A stretch of DNA of 64,000 nucleotides from Mycolicibacterium aromaticivorans JS19b1 = JCM 16368 (GTDB taxonomy: Bacteria; Actinomycetota; Actinomycetes; Mycobacteriales; Mycobacteriaceae). The notes below the pieces were generated by a model. It made no database searches, was not told where the DNA came from, and saw only the letters and a list, made by a program, of their open reading frames with translations. The stretch is taken from positions 2,976,001 to 3,040,000 of the forward strand of contig NZ_JALN02000001.1 of the NCBI RefSeq assembly GCF_000559085.1, written 5' to 3'. Shown here one piece after another: positions 17,175 through 26,481 of this stretch (the stretch's first letter is position 1; the number at the start of each line of letters is the position of its first letter). The translations under genes and the position numbers were made by a program.

Positions 17175-18135
17175 CGGCTTTGCCGCGGACCTGGCCCGCA
17201 AGCCGGAGGCGTTGTCTCGGCTCGCCGAGCGGCTTGCGGCCGACAATCCCTGGGCAGCGGTCGTTCCGGCCGGCACTGAGCGGGTGGTGTTCGTTGGGAT
17301 GGGGTCCTCCGCCTACGCCGCGGGCGTCGTGGCCGCGCGGATGCGCGCGCGAGGGATTGTCGCGGTCTCGGAGTTGGCGTGCACCCGTCTGCTGCCCGCC
17401 TGGGGACCGGGCACCCTGGTGGTGGCGACCTCGGCGACGGGAGGTTCGGCGGAAACACTGGACGCGCTGCGCCGGCTGCCTGCCGGGGCGACCACGGTGG
17501 CGCTGACCAACACCGCAGGGTCGGCGATCACCGAATCCTGCTCCGCCGTCGTCGATTTGGCAGCCGACCCCGAGCGCGGCGGGGTGGCGTGCCGGAGCTA
17601 TCAGCACACGCTGGCACTGCTCATGGCGCTCGAGTTGCACCTGGCCGGAGACGACACCGCCGGGTTGGTGGCGTCGATCGCGACGACGGCCGAAGCGAGC
17701 GCGCACCTGCTCGACACCGAAGCGGCCTGGCGCCCCGAGGTGGCAGGCATGCTGCTCGGGCCGGCGGGCACTCACCTGGTCGCGCCGGCCCACCGGTTCT
17801 GCTCGGCGCAGCAGGGCGCGCTGATGCTCCGCGAGGGCCCGCGGCGTCCCGCAGTCGGGTGTGAGACCGGCGACTGGAGCCACGTCGACGTCTACCTCAC
17901 CAAGACCACCGACTACCGGATGCTGGTATTCGCCGGTTCGGAGTGGGAGGACCAGATGGCGGAGTGGACGACGGTGCGCGGCACCACCGTTGTCGCGGTG
18001 GGCGGCACCGTGCCGGGAGCCCGACTCGAGGTCCGTTACCCGGGCGACGAGCAGGACGATGTGCGGCTGCTGACCGAAGTCCTGGTCCCGGAACTGGTCG
18101 CGGCCCGCGCCTGGCAGCAGACCGCCAAGGGCTGA
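17164..18135 (+). CDS. SIS-domain sugar-phosphate isomerase-like protein
   Basis: A 323-residue protein with two sugar isomerase (SIS) domains. The first begins RVVFVGMGSSAYAAGVV and contains VVATSATGGSAETLDALR. The second covers LLGPAGTHLVAPAHRF with LMLREGPRRPAV. It resembles the isomerase half of GlmS and AgaS-type aminosugar-phosphate isomerases/deaminases. The GTG start lies within the end of the kinase gene, implying translational coupling. Its stop is 1 bp from the stop of a convergent gene, leaving no terminator between them. The specific sugar is not determined. Confidence 0.75.
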   Translation: MDPDGFAADLARKPEALSRLAERLAADNPWAAVVPAGTERVVFVGMGSSAYAAGVVAARMRARGIVAVSELACTRLLPAWGPGTLVVATSATGGSAETLDALRRLPAGATTVALTNTAGSAITESCSAVVDLAADPERGGVACRSYQHTLALLMALELHLAGDDTAGLVASIATTAEASAHLLDTEAAWRPEVAGMLLGPAGTHLVAPAHRFCSAQQGALMLREGPRRPAVGCETGDWSHVDVYLTKTTDYRMLVFAGSEWEDQMAEWTTVRGTTVVAVGGTVPGARLEVRYPGDEQDDVRLLTEVLVPELVAARAWQQTAKG

Positions 18136-18136
18136 G

Positions 18137-19603
18137 CTAACCCTGCAGTCGGGCGATCACCTGATCCCGAACCGCGGATCGGCGGGCTTTGCCCGCGTCG
18201 TCCCGCAGCGGGGTGTCCACGAACTCGACCGCGCGCGGCACCTTGTAGTCGGCGAGCCGCTGCGCCACGAACGCTTTGACGTCGTCTTCGGTGAGCACGT
18301 CACCGTCGGTGTGCACCAACGCATACGGCACCTGGCCGAGGTCCTCGTGCGGCACCCCGACGGCCAGACAGGACAGCACGGCGGGGTGCTCGGACAGGGC
18401 GCTCTCGATTTCCGCGGGATACACGTTGCGGCCACCGACGGTGAACATGTCGACCCGACGGTCGGCAAGGTACAGGTAGCCCTCGACGTCGAACCAGCCG
18501 AGGTCACCGAGAGAGTCCCAGCCGTCGCGGGACTTGGCGGTGCTGCCGATGTAGCGGTAGGTGGGGCGCGAACCCGGGTTGGGGCGCATGTAGATCTCCC
18601 CGAGCACCCCCGGTGGGCATTCGTTGCCGTCGTCGTCGAGCACTTTCATCTCGCCGGCCACCACGCGCCCAACTGATCCGCGGTGGGTCAGCCATTCCGA
18701 ACCGCTGATGAACGTCAGGGCCTGAAGTTCGGTGCCGCCGTAAAGTTCCCACACCGCATCCGGGCCGAGCAGGTCGATCCACGCCTGCTTGACGTTCGGC
18801 GGGCAGACTGCGGCGACGTGCCACAGCCGGCGCAGCGACGACAGGTCGTAGGCGCCCGCGCTGGCGTGGTAGACCGGCAGCAGCCGCTGCATGATCGTCG
18901 GCACGGTGGTCAGGTAGTTCACCTTGTAGTCGGTGATGACACGCAGGAAGCGCTCCGGGTCGAACCTGGGCAGCAGCACCAGGTGCTGCCCGGTGGCCAA
19001 TGCGATGGTGGCCGAGGTGAATCCGGTGTTGTGGCTGAGCGGCACCGGCACCAACTGGGTGTCGGTCGGTTCGTTGCCCATCCCCATCGCCACCAGGTCG
19101 GCCGGATACCGGCTGTCCCCACCGGCCTCGATGAGTTTCGGCCGTCCGGTGCTGCCGCCCGACGCGATCGATTTCCACGCCGGTGAAACAGCTTCGGGCA
19201 GTGCAGCATCCGAGAGATCCGGGCTGCCGGTGAAGTCGGCGGCCACCGACGGCACGACCCCGCGTGGGTCGGCGCGCCCGACCAGCAGTGCGCGCGGCGT
19301 CAAATCGAGCAGACCTTCGAATTCGGCGTCCGGCATCCGCGGTGACAGCGGTTGCGGGATGGCGCCGAGCTTCCATACCGCCACCGTGGCCTGCACCCAC
19401 TCGATCGAGTTGGCCACCGCGATCGTCACGTAATCGCCTTGACCGACCCCGAGTTCGGCATAGGCGCGGGCCAGCCGGTTCGACGCAGACTCGAGCTGAG
19501 CGCGGGTGATGGTGCGGCCGTCGCACGACACGGCGGGGCGATCGGGTGCCTCGGCAGCCAGCTGGCTCAGCCGGGCCCCGAGCGCCGGGATCTCGTCACT
19601 CAT
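18137..19603 (-). CDS. Acyl-CoA ligase (AMP-binding, FadD-like)
   Basis: A 488-residue ANL-superfamily enzyme that adenylates a carboxylic acid and transfers it to CoA. The P-loop is SIASGGSTGRPKLIE, the adenine motif WELYGGTELQ, the ribose motif SLGDLGWFDVEGYLYLADRRVD, and the catalytic lysine lies in RDDAGKARRS near the C-terminus. It has no FAAL insertion, so CoA ligation is expected. The ATG at 19603 follows AAGG and overlaps the end of php by 8 bp, making it the last gene of the aftD operon. The substrate is unknown; bile-acid, cyclic-acid and fatty-acid ligases are all compatible. Confidence 0.85.
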   Translation of the reverse strand: MSDEIPALGARLSQLAAEAPDRPAVSCDGRTITRAQLESASNRLARAYAELGVGQGDYVTIAVANSIEWVQATVAVWKLGAIPQPLSPRMPDAEFEGLLDLTPRALLVGRADPRGVVPSVAADFTGSPDLSDAALPEAVSPAWKSIASGGSTGRPKLIEAGGDSRYPADLVAMGMGNEPTDTQLVPVPLSHNTGFTSATIALATGQHLVLLPRFDPERFLRVITDYKVNYLTTVPTIMQRLLPVYHASAGAYDLSSLRRLWHVAAVCPPNVKQAWIDLLGPDAVWELYGGTELQALTFISGSEWLTHRGSVGRVVAGEMKVLDDDGNECPPGVLGEIYMRPNPGSRPTYRYIGSTAKSRDGWDSLGDLGWFDVEGYLYLADRRVDMFTVGGRNVYPAEIESALSEHPAVLSCLAVGVPHEDLGQVPYALVHTDGDVLTEDDVKAFVAQRLADYKVPRAVEFVDTPLRDDAGKARRSAVRDQVIARLQG

Positions 19604-20585
19604 AAGCACCTTGCTTGGCGAAGATGGCGCGGGGATTGTCCACCAGCATGGTGGTGATCTGCTCGTCGGTCACTCCGCGCCGGCGCAGCGCGGGAAGCAC
19701 GTCGTTGTGGATGTGCCGGAAGTGCCAATTGGGCATGACCACCGGGACGACTTCTTCGGGCAGCCAGTCGATGTAGCAGGACGCGTCGTGGGACAGCACC
19801 ATTTTGTCGGCATGCCCCCGTTCACACATCCGCACGACGGTGTCGACGCGGTCATCGAAACTGAGGAAGCCGTCCAGCCCGAATCGGTCCATGCCGAGGT
19901 ACGAGCCTGCGGCGATCAGTTCCTCCAGGTAGCCCAGGTCGGTGGTGTCGCCGCTGTGCCCGATGATGACCCGGTTGAGGTCGACACCCTCTTCGGCGAA
20001 GATCCGTTGCTGCTCGAGACCGCGACGGCTCAGCGCGTGGGTGTGGGTGGTAATCGGCACCCCGGTCTGTTTGTGGGCCTGGGCCACCGCGCGCAGCACT
20101 CGCTCGACGCCCGCGGTGACGCCGGGTTCGTCGGTGGCGCACTTGAGGATTCCCGCTTTCACGCCGGTATCGGCGATACCCTCGGTGATGTCCCGGACGA
20201 ACAGATCGGTCATGATCTCCGGACCGTCCAGCAGGGTTCCCGGGCCGGTGAAGTGGAAGTACATCGGGACGTCGTTGTAGGTGTAGATCCCGGTGGCGAC
20301 CACGATTTGGAGGTCGGTCTGTGCGGCCACCCGCTGGATACGCGGAATGTAGCGGCCCAGTCCGATGACCGTCGGGTCGACGATGGTGTCCACCCCGAGT
20401 GCCTTCAGCTCGTTGAGCTTGGCGACCGCGTCGGCCTCGCGGGCCTCGCCGTCGCCCCAGCCCTCGGGATAGTTGGCCATGATCTCCTGCGACAGGATGA
20501 AGACGTGTTCGTGCATGAACACCACACCTAAGTCGCTCGTCGCGACCGGGCCTCGCACGGTCTCGACCTGTGACGGCTCTGTCAT
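19596..20585 (-). CDS. php: Phosphotriesterase-like lactonase (Rv0230c-like)
   Basis: A 329-residue amidohydrolase-fold metalloenzyme of the phosphotriesterase-like lactonase family. Binuclear metal ligands are visible: MHEHVF (His25, His27), the likely carboxylated Lys in GILKCATDEPG, PITTHTHA, VIIGHSGDTTDL and the Asp in VLSHDASCYIDW. Mycobacterial relatives hydrolyse lactones well and organophosphates weakly. It lies 9 bp downstream of aftD and overlaps the acyl-CoA ligase, so it is cotranscribed with both. In M. tuberculosis php and aftD are separated by Rv0231-Rv0235c; here they are directly adjacent. Confidence 0.9.
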   Translation of the reverse strand: MTEPSQVETVRGPVATSDLGVVFMHEHVFILSQEIMANYPEGWGDGEAREADAVAKLNELKALGVDTIVDPTVIGLGRYIPRIQRVAAQTDLQIVVATGIYTYNDVPMYFHFTGPGTLLDGPEIMTDLFVRDITEGIADTGVKAGILKCATDEPGVTAGVERVLRAVAQAHKQTGVPITTHTHALSRRGLEQQRIFAEEGVDLNRVIIGHSGDTTDLGYLEELIAAGSYLGMDRFGLDGFLSFDDRVDTVVRMCERGHADKMVLSHDASCYIDWLPEEVVPVVMPNWHFRHIHNDVLPALRRRGVTDEQITTMLVDNPRAIFAKQGAYE

Positions 20586-20594
20586 GCCGACACC

Positions 20595-23500
20595 CTAACG
20601 GGAAATGCTTGTGTCCTCTTTGGTTTCGCTGTCAGTTCGCTCCCGTATTGCGGAGGCGGCCAGGGCGCCGACCGCGATCAGGGCGAGCAGCTGGACCCAG
20701 GAGGAGTGGCCGATGTAGCCGTCGACGGAGCGCCAGGGGTAGCGCGAGAGCAGCGCCCCCGCCGCGATCAGCCCACAGGCACTGGCCGTCAGTGTCAGCC
20801 GGTCGCGCAGCCGGGCCCGCCCGCGTAGCAGGAAGCCGAGCAGCATCGCTGTCCCGAACACCGCCAGCCCGCCGACGCCCGCGATCAACCCACCGGCGGC
20901 CAGCACCCCGGCGCCGACCAGCAGGGGTACGGTCCAGGGCCGGGCCGGGGGGTGCGCTGCCGGCGGGCGGCGCGGCGGCACCAGTGCCAACAGCAGCAGC
21001 AGCGGTAGCAGGGACAGGCCGACGGCGAGCCCGATCCGGTAGATCCGGTTCGACGGGAAGCTGACCGTGACGGTGCCCTGTTCACCGGCAGGCACCACCC
21101 AGCCTTGTTGCCAGCCGTTGACGATGATCGGCGTGAGTGTGACCCCGTCGGGCAGTCGGGCCACCCAGCCGGGATTCACGCTTTCCGGGACCACCAGCAC
21201 GCGTGCGGTGGGCGACCGGTTGACATTGAATTCCCTGCGATCAGCGCCCCAGCTGGTGACATCGGCGGGAGTCGTTGGGGCGGTGGTGATTTGGCTTGAC
21301 AACGGGCCGGACAGCTGGACTCCGTCCACCACGAATGCCGAGCCGGGGCTGATCAGCAGCTCCTGCTGGCCGGCGGGTAGAGCGATCGGCGCCGGGTCGC
21401 ATGCGCGGGCCGGGACAGGTTCGCCGTCCAGCAGTGCGCCGACGGTGGTGGTCACCGAGGTCTGCACGAACCGGCCGGACACCGCGACGATCGGTCCCTG
21501 GCCGCAGGGAATCTCGATGGTGCGTTTGCGGTTGGTGGCCGCGTCGGCGGCGGCGACGGGCTTGCCGTCCGGGCCCAGTACACCCACCTCGGCCAGGCCA
21601 GGAGGCTTGAGCTGATCGAAACCCAGTGCGGTGCGGTCGATCACGTCGTTCCAGTCGAGCAGGCTGATCCGGACGGTGTCGGTCAGCCGTGGACGCAGCG
21701 TCAGCGTTTGTGCGCCGGCGTCCGGTTGGGCGTCCATCCGGCGGACCTGCGGTCCGTCACCGAGGTCGACGGCCACCATCGTGGGATGAGTGGGCAGCGC
21801 CGACGAACTCGGAGTCAGCACCAGGCCGGTGACCTCGGTCGGCTTCGGCAGAGTCACCGTGAGAGTGGGGGCACTGCGATGCTGCACCACGTTCTGCGGT
21901 GCTGTCCACGAGGTGCGCGGGTCGCCATCGGTTGCGGCATAGGCGGATCCGTCGACGTCGATCAGATCGGCGTCGGCGCGTGAGCGGACGGTGCCCGGCT
22001 GGGCGACGAGGTCCGCCAGGTGCGGTCCCTGCCGGGCACGGACCCAGACCGTGGGGATGACGTCGATCGGTTTGGGCACGGTCAGCGTGCGGCTCAACGT
22101 GACCGGCTCCTCGGGAGCCTGCGACATCGACGCCGCGCAGTGCACTCCGTCGGGAGAATCCGCACAGCCTTGCCTACCGAGCAGTTCGGAGCCAAGATCC
22201 CAGGCGGCAATCGCGGACCCACCGGGCGGCCCGGGCACGACGACGCTGTGCCTGATGTCGACGGGATGGGCGAATCCGGAGGCGTCGAACTGAGTCACCG
22301 ACAGATCGGTGATGCCGAACTGCACACCCGACGAGCCGTCGTCGGTCCCGATCGCGGTGATCCGGACCCACGGCGACTCGCCGTAGGGAAGGGCCACCGT
22401 GAGCGGTTTGCCCGGCTCGTCGAAACGCACTGTGGTGGTTCCGTTTACGGTGGACACCTGCAATCGCCGGACTTGGGCCCCGACGGCGGTGGCACTCGGA
22501 GTGATCGTCAGCGTCGCATTGGTGACCGGATGGTCGAAGTCGACCTGCAGCCACTGTCCGATCGCGGACTGTAGCGAATTGGACACCCACGCGGTGGCCG
22601 AGTCACCGTCGATGGCGGCGGCCGGTCCGCTGGCCGGCGCGACGTTGGGCAGCGCGGTGGCGTCCGACGAGGAACTCGACGCGGACAGCCGTCCTCCGGT
22701 CCAGGCACCGCGGACCGGCCGGGCACCGGGGACCGGGTAGTCGGGCACCCGGTTGAAGGTGTTGCGGTGGTCGCCCTCGGCCCGGGCTGCCGACGAGTGA
22801 TCGTCGACCCGGCCGTAATCGGTTTCCCGGTCGACGGGGGTATCTGTCACGGTGACCACCGGCGCCGCGAGCCCTGCACGCTGGGCATCCGAAGTCAGCA
22901 GCATCGGGCCGAGCGGCGGTAGCCCGAGCAGCCTGCGTCGTTCGTCGATGCGCAGCAGCACCTCGGGGCCGCCGTCTATCCGGGGCATCCGATTCGCATC
23001 GGTCAAGTACGGCGTCGCCGGATTACCCTGGGCGCCAACGTGATAGATCTCGACCGCGGGATATCGCGGCCGCAGCCCGCTGTCGCTGATGAAACCGTCG
23101 AGTGTGCCCGGTCCGACCGGGTCGCCGAACTGCGCCACCTTCTGCAGACCCGGCGATCCGTCGATGGCGCGGTGCACCAGCAGCGGGCGGGCCGAGCGCG
23201 ACTTGTCCGGGTCCAGGTCGTTGCGGACCACCACGTAGGAGATGCCCTGGCGGGCCAGGGTGTCGGCAAGCCCCGCCGATGGCCGGCCCGCGGCGAACAG
23301 GCGTTGTACCGAATCCAGCGCACGAATCGTTTGTGGCGGGGTTAGCGGGATGGAATCACGTACGCCCCAGGGACTTTCGCCGAGCACTTGCAGCGGTTCA
23401 TCGTGGCTGTTGCCCCAGACCTGGGTGGCGAACGGGGCGCCTGGAACCACGAGGACCCGGCCTGGTGTCGGCTGGCCGGTGTTGTTCTTGGTCAGCCAAT

Positions 23501-24854
23501 CCGCTGCCTGGTGCCAATAGTCCGGGATAGCGCGGAATGCACCGGGCGGGGTGAGCCGGCCGGTCCATGCCATGGACGTGGCGACCATCAGCGCGGCCAT
23601 CACGACGATGCCGACCGCTACGCGTTTGTCGTTCTCGGGATGTGCGAACGCCCGCACCCATACCGGCCGGGGCGCGCTGCCGGGCAGCGGGATTCGGCTG
23701 AGTAGGTGCGCCAGCCCCAGCACCAGCGGGAGTCGGATCACCGGCTCCAGCTTGTGGACGTTGCGCAGCGGGGCACCCGCTGCGTCGAGGAACGCTTGCA
23801 CGTGGTGCGCCAGCGGGGAGCCGAGTCCGCCGGAGTAGCCGAGGCCCAGCAGCACCACCCCGGTGAGCAGCATGACGATCAGCCGGCCTCGGGCCGGCAT
23901 CGATCGCAGCGCCAGCCCCGCCATTCCACCCGCCGCGACGAGGGTGGTGGCCAGCACCATGGCCGGTTGGGTCACCAGTTCGGCCGCGGCGGTGGCGTTC
24001 GGCGAGACGAACGGCGTCCAGCTGTCGGTGCCGCGGAGCATCTCGGTCAGCGACGCCCACTGTGTGGTCACCCCGGACGACTCGATGAAGTCCAGGAACG
24101 GCGGACTTATCCGGCCCAGTAACAGAAGCGCGACCACCCACCAGGTGACCGCGAGGGCCGAGGCCAGCGCCCACCAGGCGCTGAACCGCAGCCACACCCG
24201 GTTGGGCCGGTGACACAGCCACCAGATGATCGCAGGCAGGCAGCCGGTGAACGTGGCGACGGCGTTGACCGCGCCCATCAATGCCAGCGCCAGACCGGCC
24301 CGGGCCGCCAGCACCCTCAGCGATCTGCTTCGGTCCGATGTTGCCGGCCCGGCGACTCCGGCACCGCCGCGCAGCGCCAGGATCACCGGCAGCAGCACCC
24401 ACGGCGCCAGCATCATCGGCAGCGTCTCAGACGAGATCGACCCCAGCGTCGTCAGCACCCGGGGGGACAGGGCGAACGCCAGTGCGCCGATGATGCGCGA
24501 CGAGCGGGTCCCGATGCCCAGCGCTTCGGCCACCCGCAACACGCCCCAGAATCCGGCGGTCAGCAGCAACGCCCACCAGAGACGCTGAGTGACCCAGCCT
24601 GGCAACCCGAGGGTGTCGCCGAGTAGGAAGAATGCCCCGTGCGGGAACAGGTAGCCGTAGGCCTGGTTCTGGGCCTGGCCGAACGGCAGGTCGCTGTTCC
24701 ACAGATTGGCCGCGCGGGTGAGGAAACGCAGCGGGTTGGCGGTCAGATCGAGCTTGGTGTCCGGCGAGATCAGTCCCGGCGACTGGGCGAAGCACAACAC
24801 CAGCGCGACGAGGAAGACACAGGAGAGCCAACGCCGCGATAGCGGCGAGGTCAT
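20595..24854 (-). CDS. aftD: AftD alpha-(1-3)-arabinofuranosyltransferase
   Basis: A 1419-residue polytopic GT-C arabinosyltransferase (DUF3367 family) that adds arabinofuranose branches to arabinogalactan and lipoarabinomannan from decaprenyl-phosphoryl-arabinose, on the periplasmic side. The N-terminal 450 residues hold many membrane helices. The first outer loop contains SPDTKLDLTANPLRFL with the acidic residue expected of GT-C catalysis. A long soluble region (about 470-1240) includes F5/8-type carbohydrate-binding modules, and further helices follow from about 1245. Length matches Rv0236c (1400 residues). It follows the 57-residue DUF2613 gene and precedes php and an acyl-CoA ligase on the same strand. 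Confidence 0.92.
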   Translation of the reverse strand: MTSPLSRRWLSCVFLVALVLCFAQSPGLISPDTKLDLTANPLRFLTRAANLWNSDLPFGQAQNQAYGYLFPHGAFFLLGDTLGLPGWVTQRLWWALLLTAGFWGVLRVAEALGIGTRSSRIIGALAFALSPRVLTTLGSISSETLPMMLAPWVLLPVILALRGGAGVAGPATSDRSRSLRVLAARAGLALALMGAVNAVATFTGCLPAIIWWLCHRPNRVWLRFSAWWALASALAVTWWVVALLLLGRISPPFLDFIESSGVTTQWASLTEMLRGTDSWTPFVSPNATAAAELVTQPAMVLATTLVAAGGMAGLALRSMPARGRLIVMLLTGVVLLGLGYSGGLGSPLAHHVQAFLDAAGAPLRNVHKLEPVIRLPLVLGLAHLLSRIPLPGSAPRPVWVRAFAHPENDKRVAVGIVVMAALMVATSMAWTGRLTPPGAFRAIPDYWHQAADWLTKNNTGQPTPGRVLVVPGAPFATQVWGNSHDEPLQVLGESPWGVRDSIPLTPPQTIRALDSVQRLFAAGRPSAGLADTLARQGISYVVVRNDLDPDKSRSARPLLVHRAIDGSPGLQKVAQFGDPVGPGTLDGFISDSGLRPRYPAVEIYHVGAQGNPATPYLTDANRMPRIDGGPEVLLRIDERRRLLGLPPLGPMLLTSDAQRAGLAAPVVTVTDTPVDRETDYGRVDDHSSAARAEGDHRNTFNRVPDYPVPGARPVRGAWTGGRLSASSSSSDATALPNVAPASGPAAAIDGDSATAWVSNSLQSAIGQWLQVDFDHPVTNATLTITPSATAVGAQVRRLQVSTVNGTTTVRFDEPGKPLTVALPYGESPWVRITAIGTDDGSSGVQFGITDLSVTQFDASGFAHPVDIRHSVVVPGPPGGSAIAAWDLGSELLGRQGCADSPDGVHCAASMSQAPEEPVTLSRTLTVPKPIDVIPTVWVRARQGPHLADLVAQPGTVRSRADADLIDVDGSAYAATDGDPRTSWTAPQNVVQHRSAPTLTVTLPKPTEVTGLVLTPSSSALPTHPTMVAVDLGDGPQVRRMDAQPDAGAQTLTLRPRLTDTVRISLLDWNDVIDRTALGFDQLKPPGLAEVGVLGPDGKPVAAADAATNRKRTIEIPCGQGPIVAVSGRFVQTSVTTTVGALLDGEPVPARACDPAPIALPAGQQELLISPGSAFVVDGVQLSGPLSSQITTAPTTPADVTSWGADRREFNVNRSPTARVLVVPESVNPGWVARLPDGVTLTPIIVNGWQQGWVVPAGEQGTVTVSFPSNRIYRIGLAVGLSLLPLLLLLALVPPRRPPAAHPPARPWTVPLLVGAGVLAAGGLIAGVGGLAVFGTAMLLGFLLRGRARLRDRLTLTASACGLIAAGALLSRYPWRSVDGYIGHSSWVQLLALIAVGALAASAIRERTDSETKEDTSISR

Positions 24855-24903
24855 GATGGGCGCCTCCGTGACCGCGGGGGAGGCGGCGGCGAGAGTGCTC
24901 AGG

Positions 24904-25077
24904 CTAGCCGCGGTTGCCGTACTCGACGCGGTTCAGCACCGACGACGCCGGGTCGCCGGGCGACAGCGGCGGCTTGGTGTCCTGCTGGATCATCAGCGTC
25001 ACGCCGAAGATCGCGGCAGCTCCGAGCAGCAGACCGACCACGATGCTGGCGGCGGCAGGAACCACGAACCGGGTCAT
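24904..25077 (-). CDS. 57-residue DUF2613 membrane protein (Rv0236A-like)
   Basis: The translation begins MTRFVVPAAASIVVG and ends VLNRVEYGNRG, with one hydrophobic segment (residues 5-29) and a short polar tail. It has exactly the length of M. tuberculosis Rv0236A and sits, as there, just upstream of aftD (49 bp). The ATG at 25077 is preceded by GAGGAGAA. It could be a small secreted or membrane-anchored partner of AftD; no function is known. Confidence 0.85.
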   Translation of the reverse strand: MTRFVVPAAASIVVGLLLGAAAIFGVTLMIQQDTKPPLSPGDPASSVLNRVEYGNRG

Positions 25078-25118
25078 GGTCGCTTCTCCTCGCAGGTGCT
25101 GGGACGGTGCAGATCATC

Positions 25119-25154
25119 GGGTGAAGACCCGCAATGTCATGGGTGAATACCCGC
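25119..25154. repeat. Two hairpin-forming direct repeats in the aftD operon-lpqI divergent region
   Basis: GGGTGAAGACCCGC (25119-25132) recurs as GGGTGAATACCCGC (25141-25154), start-to-start 22 bp (about two helical turns). Each copy is itself an inverted repeat GGGT-N4-ACCC. The pair lies between the divergent starts at 25077 and 25219. It is a plausible operator for an unknown regulator. Confidence 0.5.
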
Positions 25155-25218
25155 TGGCAAACCTAGCACGCGGCCAACCTTGGTTGGCCCTCGGCGAGGG
25201 CCGTGACAGCATGTGCGG

Positions 25219-26430
25219 ATGCCCAACCGCCTGTTCTCGATTCGCGGAGTCGCGGCCCTGTCGGCACTGCCGCTGCTGCTTCTCGGCTGCTCAGGGACCG
25301 CTTCGCGCCCCGCGGCGTCGTCGTCGGCACCGGTCAGCAAGTCGTCGTCGGCCAGCACGGCGCCGTTGGCCGGACCGGTACCGGCGCCCGCCTCCCCGGC
25401 GCCGCCGGCGTGCGGCGACGGCCCGAGATTGCTCAGCGCGATGTCGACCCGCGACAAGCTCGCCCAGGTGTTGATGGTCGGGGTCAAGGGCGCTGCGGAT
25501 GCGCGCAATGTGGTGGACACCTACCACGTCGGCGGCATCTTCATCGGCAGCTGGACCGACCTGTCGATGCTGACCGACGGCTCGCTGCCCGACTACGCCA
25601 ACGCCGGCCCGCTCCCGCTGGCCGTCAGCGTCGACGAAGAGGGCGGCCGCGTGCAGCGGCTGACCTCGCTGATCGGCGACGCCCCGTCGGCGCGGGTGCT
25701 GGCGCAGACCCAGACCGCCGATCAGGTGTACCAGCTGGCTCTGGACCGGGGAAAGAAGATGCGCGGCCTCGGCATCACCGTCGACTTCGCGCCCGTCGTC
25801 GACGTCACCGACGCCCCGGACGACACCGTGATCGGCGACCGGTCGTTTTCCGACGATCCGGCGAAGGTGACCGAATACGCCGGGGCGTACGCCCGCGGTC
25901 TGCGCGACGCAGGCCTGCTCCCGGTGCTCAAGCACTTCCCCGGCCACGGGCACGGCTCAGGCGACTCGCACACCGCCGGGGCGGTCACCACCCCGCCGCT
26001 GGACGCCCTGATGACCAACGACCTGGTGCCCTACCGCACGTTGACCACGGAAGCGCCCGTCGCCGTCATGGTGGGCCACCTCGAGGTGCCTGGGCTGACG
26101 GGGACGACGCCGGCCAGCCTGAGTGCCGCGGCGGTGGGTCTGCTGCGCAGCGGCGGCTACGGCGGCCCGGGCTTCGACGGCCCGGTCTTCAGCGACGACC
26201 TGTCCAGCATGGCGGCCATCGCCGACCGGTACGGGGTGGCCGAGGCGGTGCTCCGCAGCCTGCAGGCCGGCACCGACGTGGCGCTCTGGGTGACCACCGA
26301 CGAGGTGCCCGCGGTGCTCGACCGGCTCGAGAAGGCGGTCAATGCGGGTGAACTCTCGCTGCCCGCGATCGAGACTTCGATATTGCGAATGGCGCGTCTG
26401 AAAGGGCAAAGTCCCCGCTGCGGCGGTTAG
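25219..26430 (+). CDS. lpqI: LpqI lipoprotein, GH3 beta-N-acetylglucosaminidase
   Basis: A 403-residue lipoprotein of glycoside hydrolase family 3 that removes N-acetylglucosamine from muropeptide fragments (NagZ-type peptidoglycan recycling). The signal peptide ends in the lipobox LLLLGC, with lipidated Cys24, followed by a Ser/Ala/Pro linker to about residue 60. GH3 signatures are DEEGGRVQRL, KHFPGHGHGSGDSH (the His/Asp acid-base dyad typical of NagZ) and FSDDLSSMAA (nucleophile Asp). The start could also be GTG 25213. It is the Rv0237 orthologue and precedes the TetR gene by 51 bp, as in M. tuberculosis. Confidence 0.92.
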   Translation: MPNRLFSIRGVAALSALPLLLLGCSGTASRPAASSSAPVSKSSSASTAPLAGPVPAPASPAPPACGDGPRLLSAMSTRDKLAQVLMVGVKGAADARNVVDTYHVGGIFIGSWTDLSMLTDGSLPDYANAGPLPLAVSVDEEGGRVQRLTSLIGDAPSARVLAQTQTADQVYQLALDRGKKMRGLGITVDFAPVVDVTDAPDDTVIGDRSFSDDPAKVTEYAGAYARGLRDAGLLPVLKHFPGHGHGSGDSHTAGAVTTPPLDALMTNDLVPYRTLTTEAPVAVMVGHLEVPGLTGTTPASLSAAAVGLLRSGGYGGPGFDGPVFSDDLSSMAAIADRYGVAEAVLRSLQAGTDVALWVTTDEVPAVLDRLEKAVNAGELSLPAIETSILRMARLKGQSPRCGG

Positions 26431-26481
26431 CCTGGGAGATCACGGACTCAGCGACGCGGGGGTCTGGCGAAAGGCGGTGAT

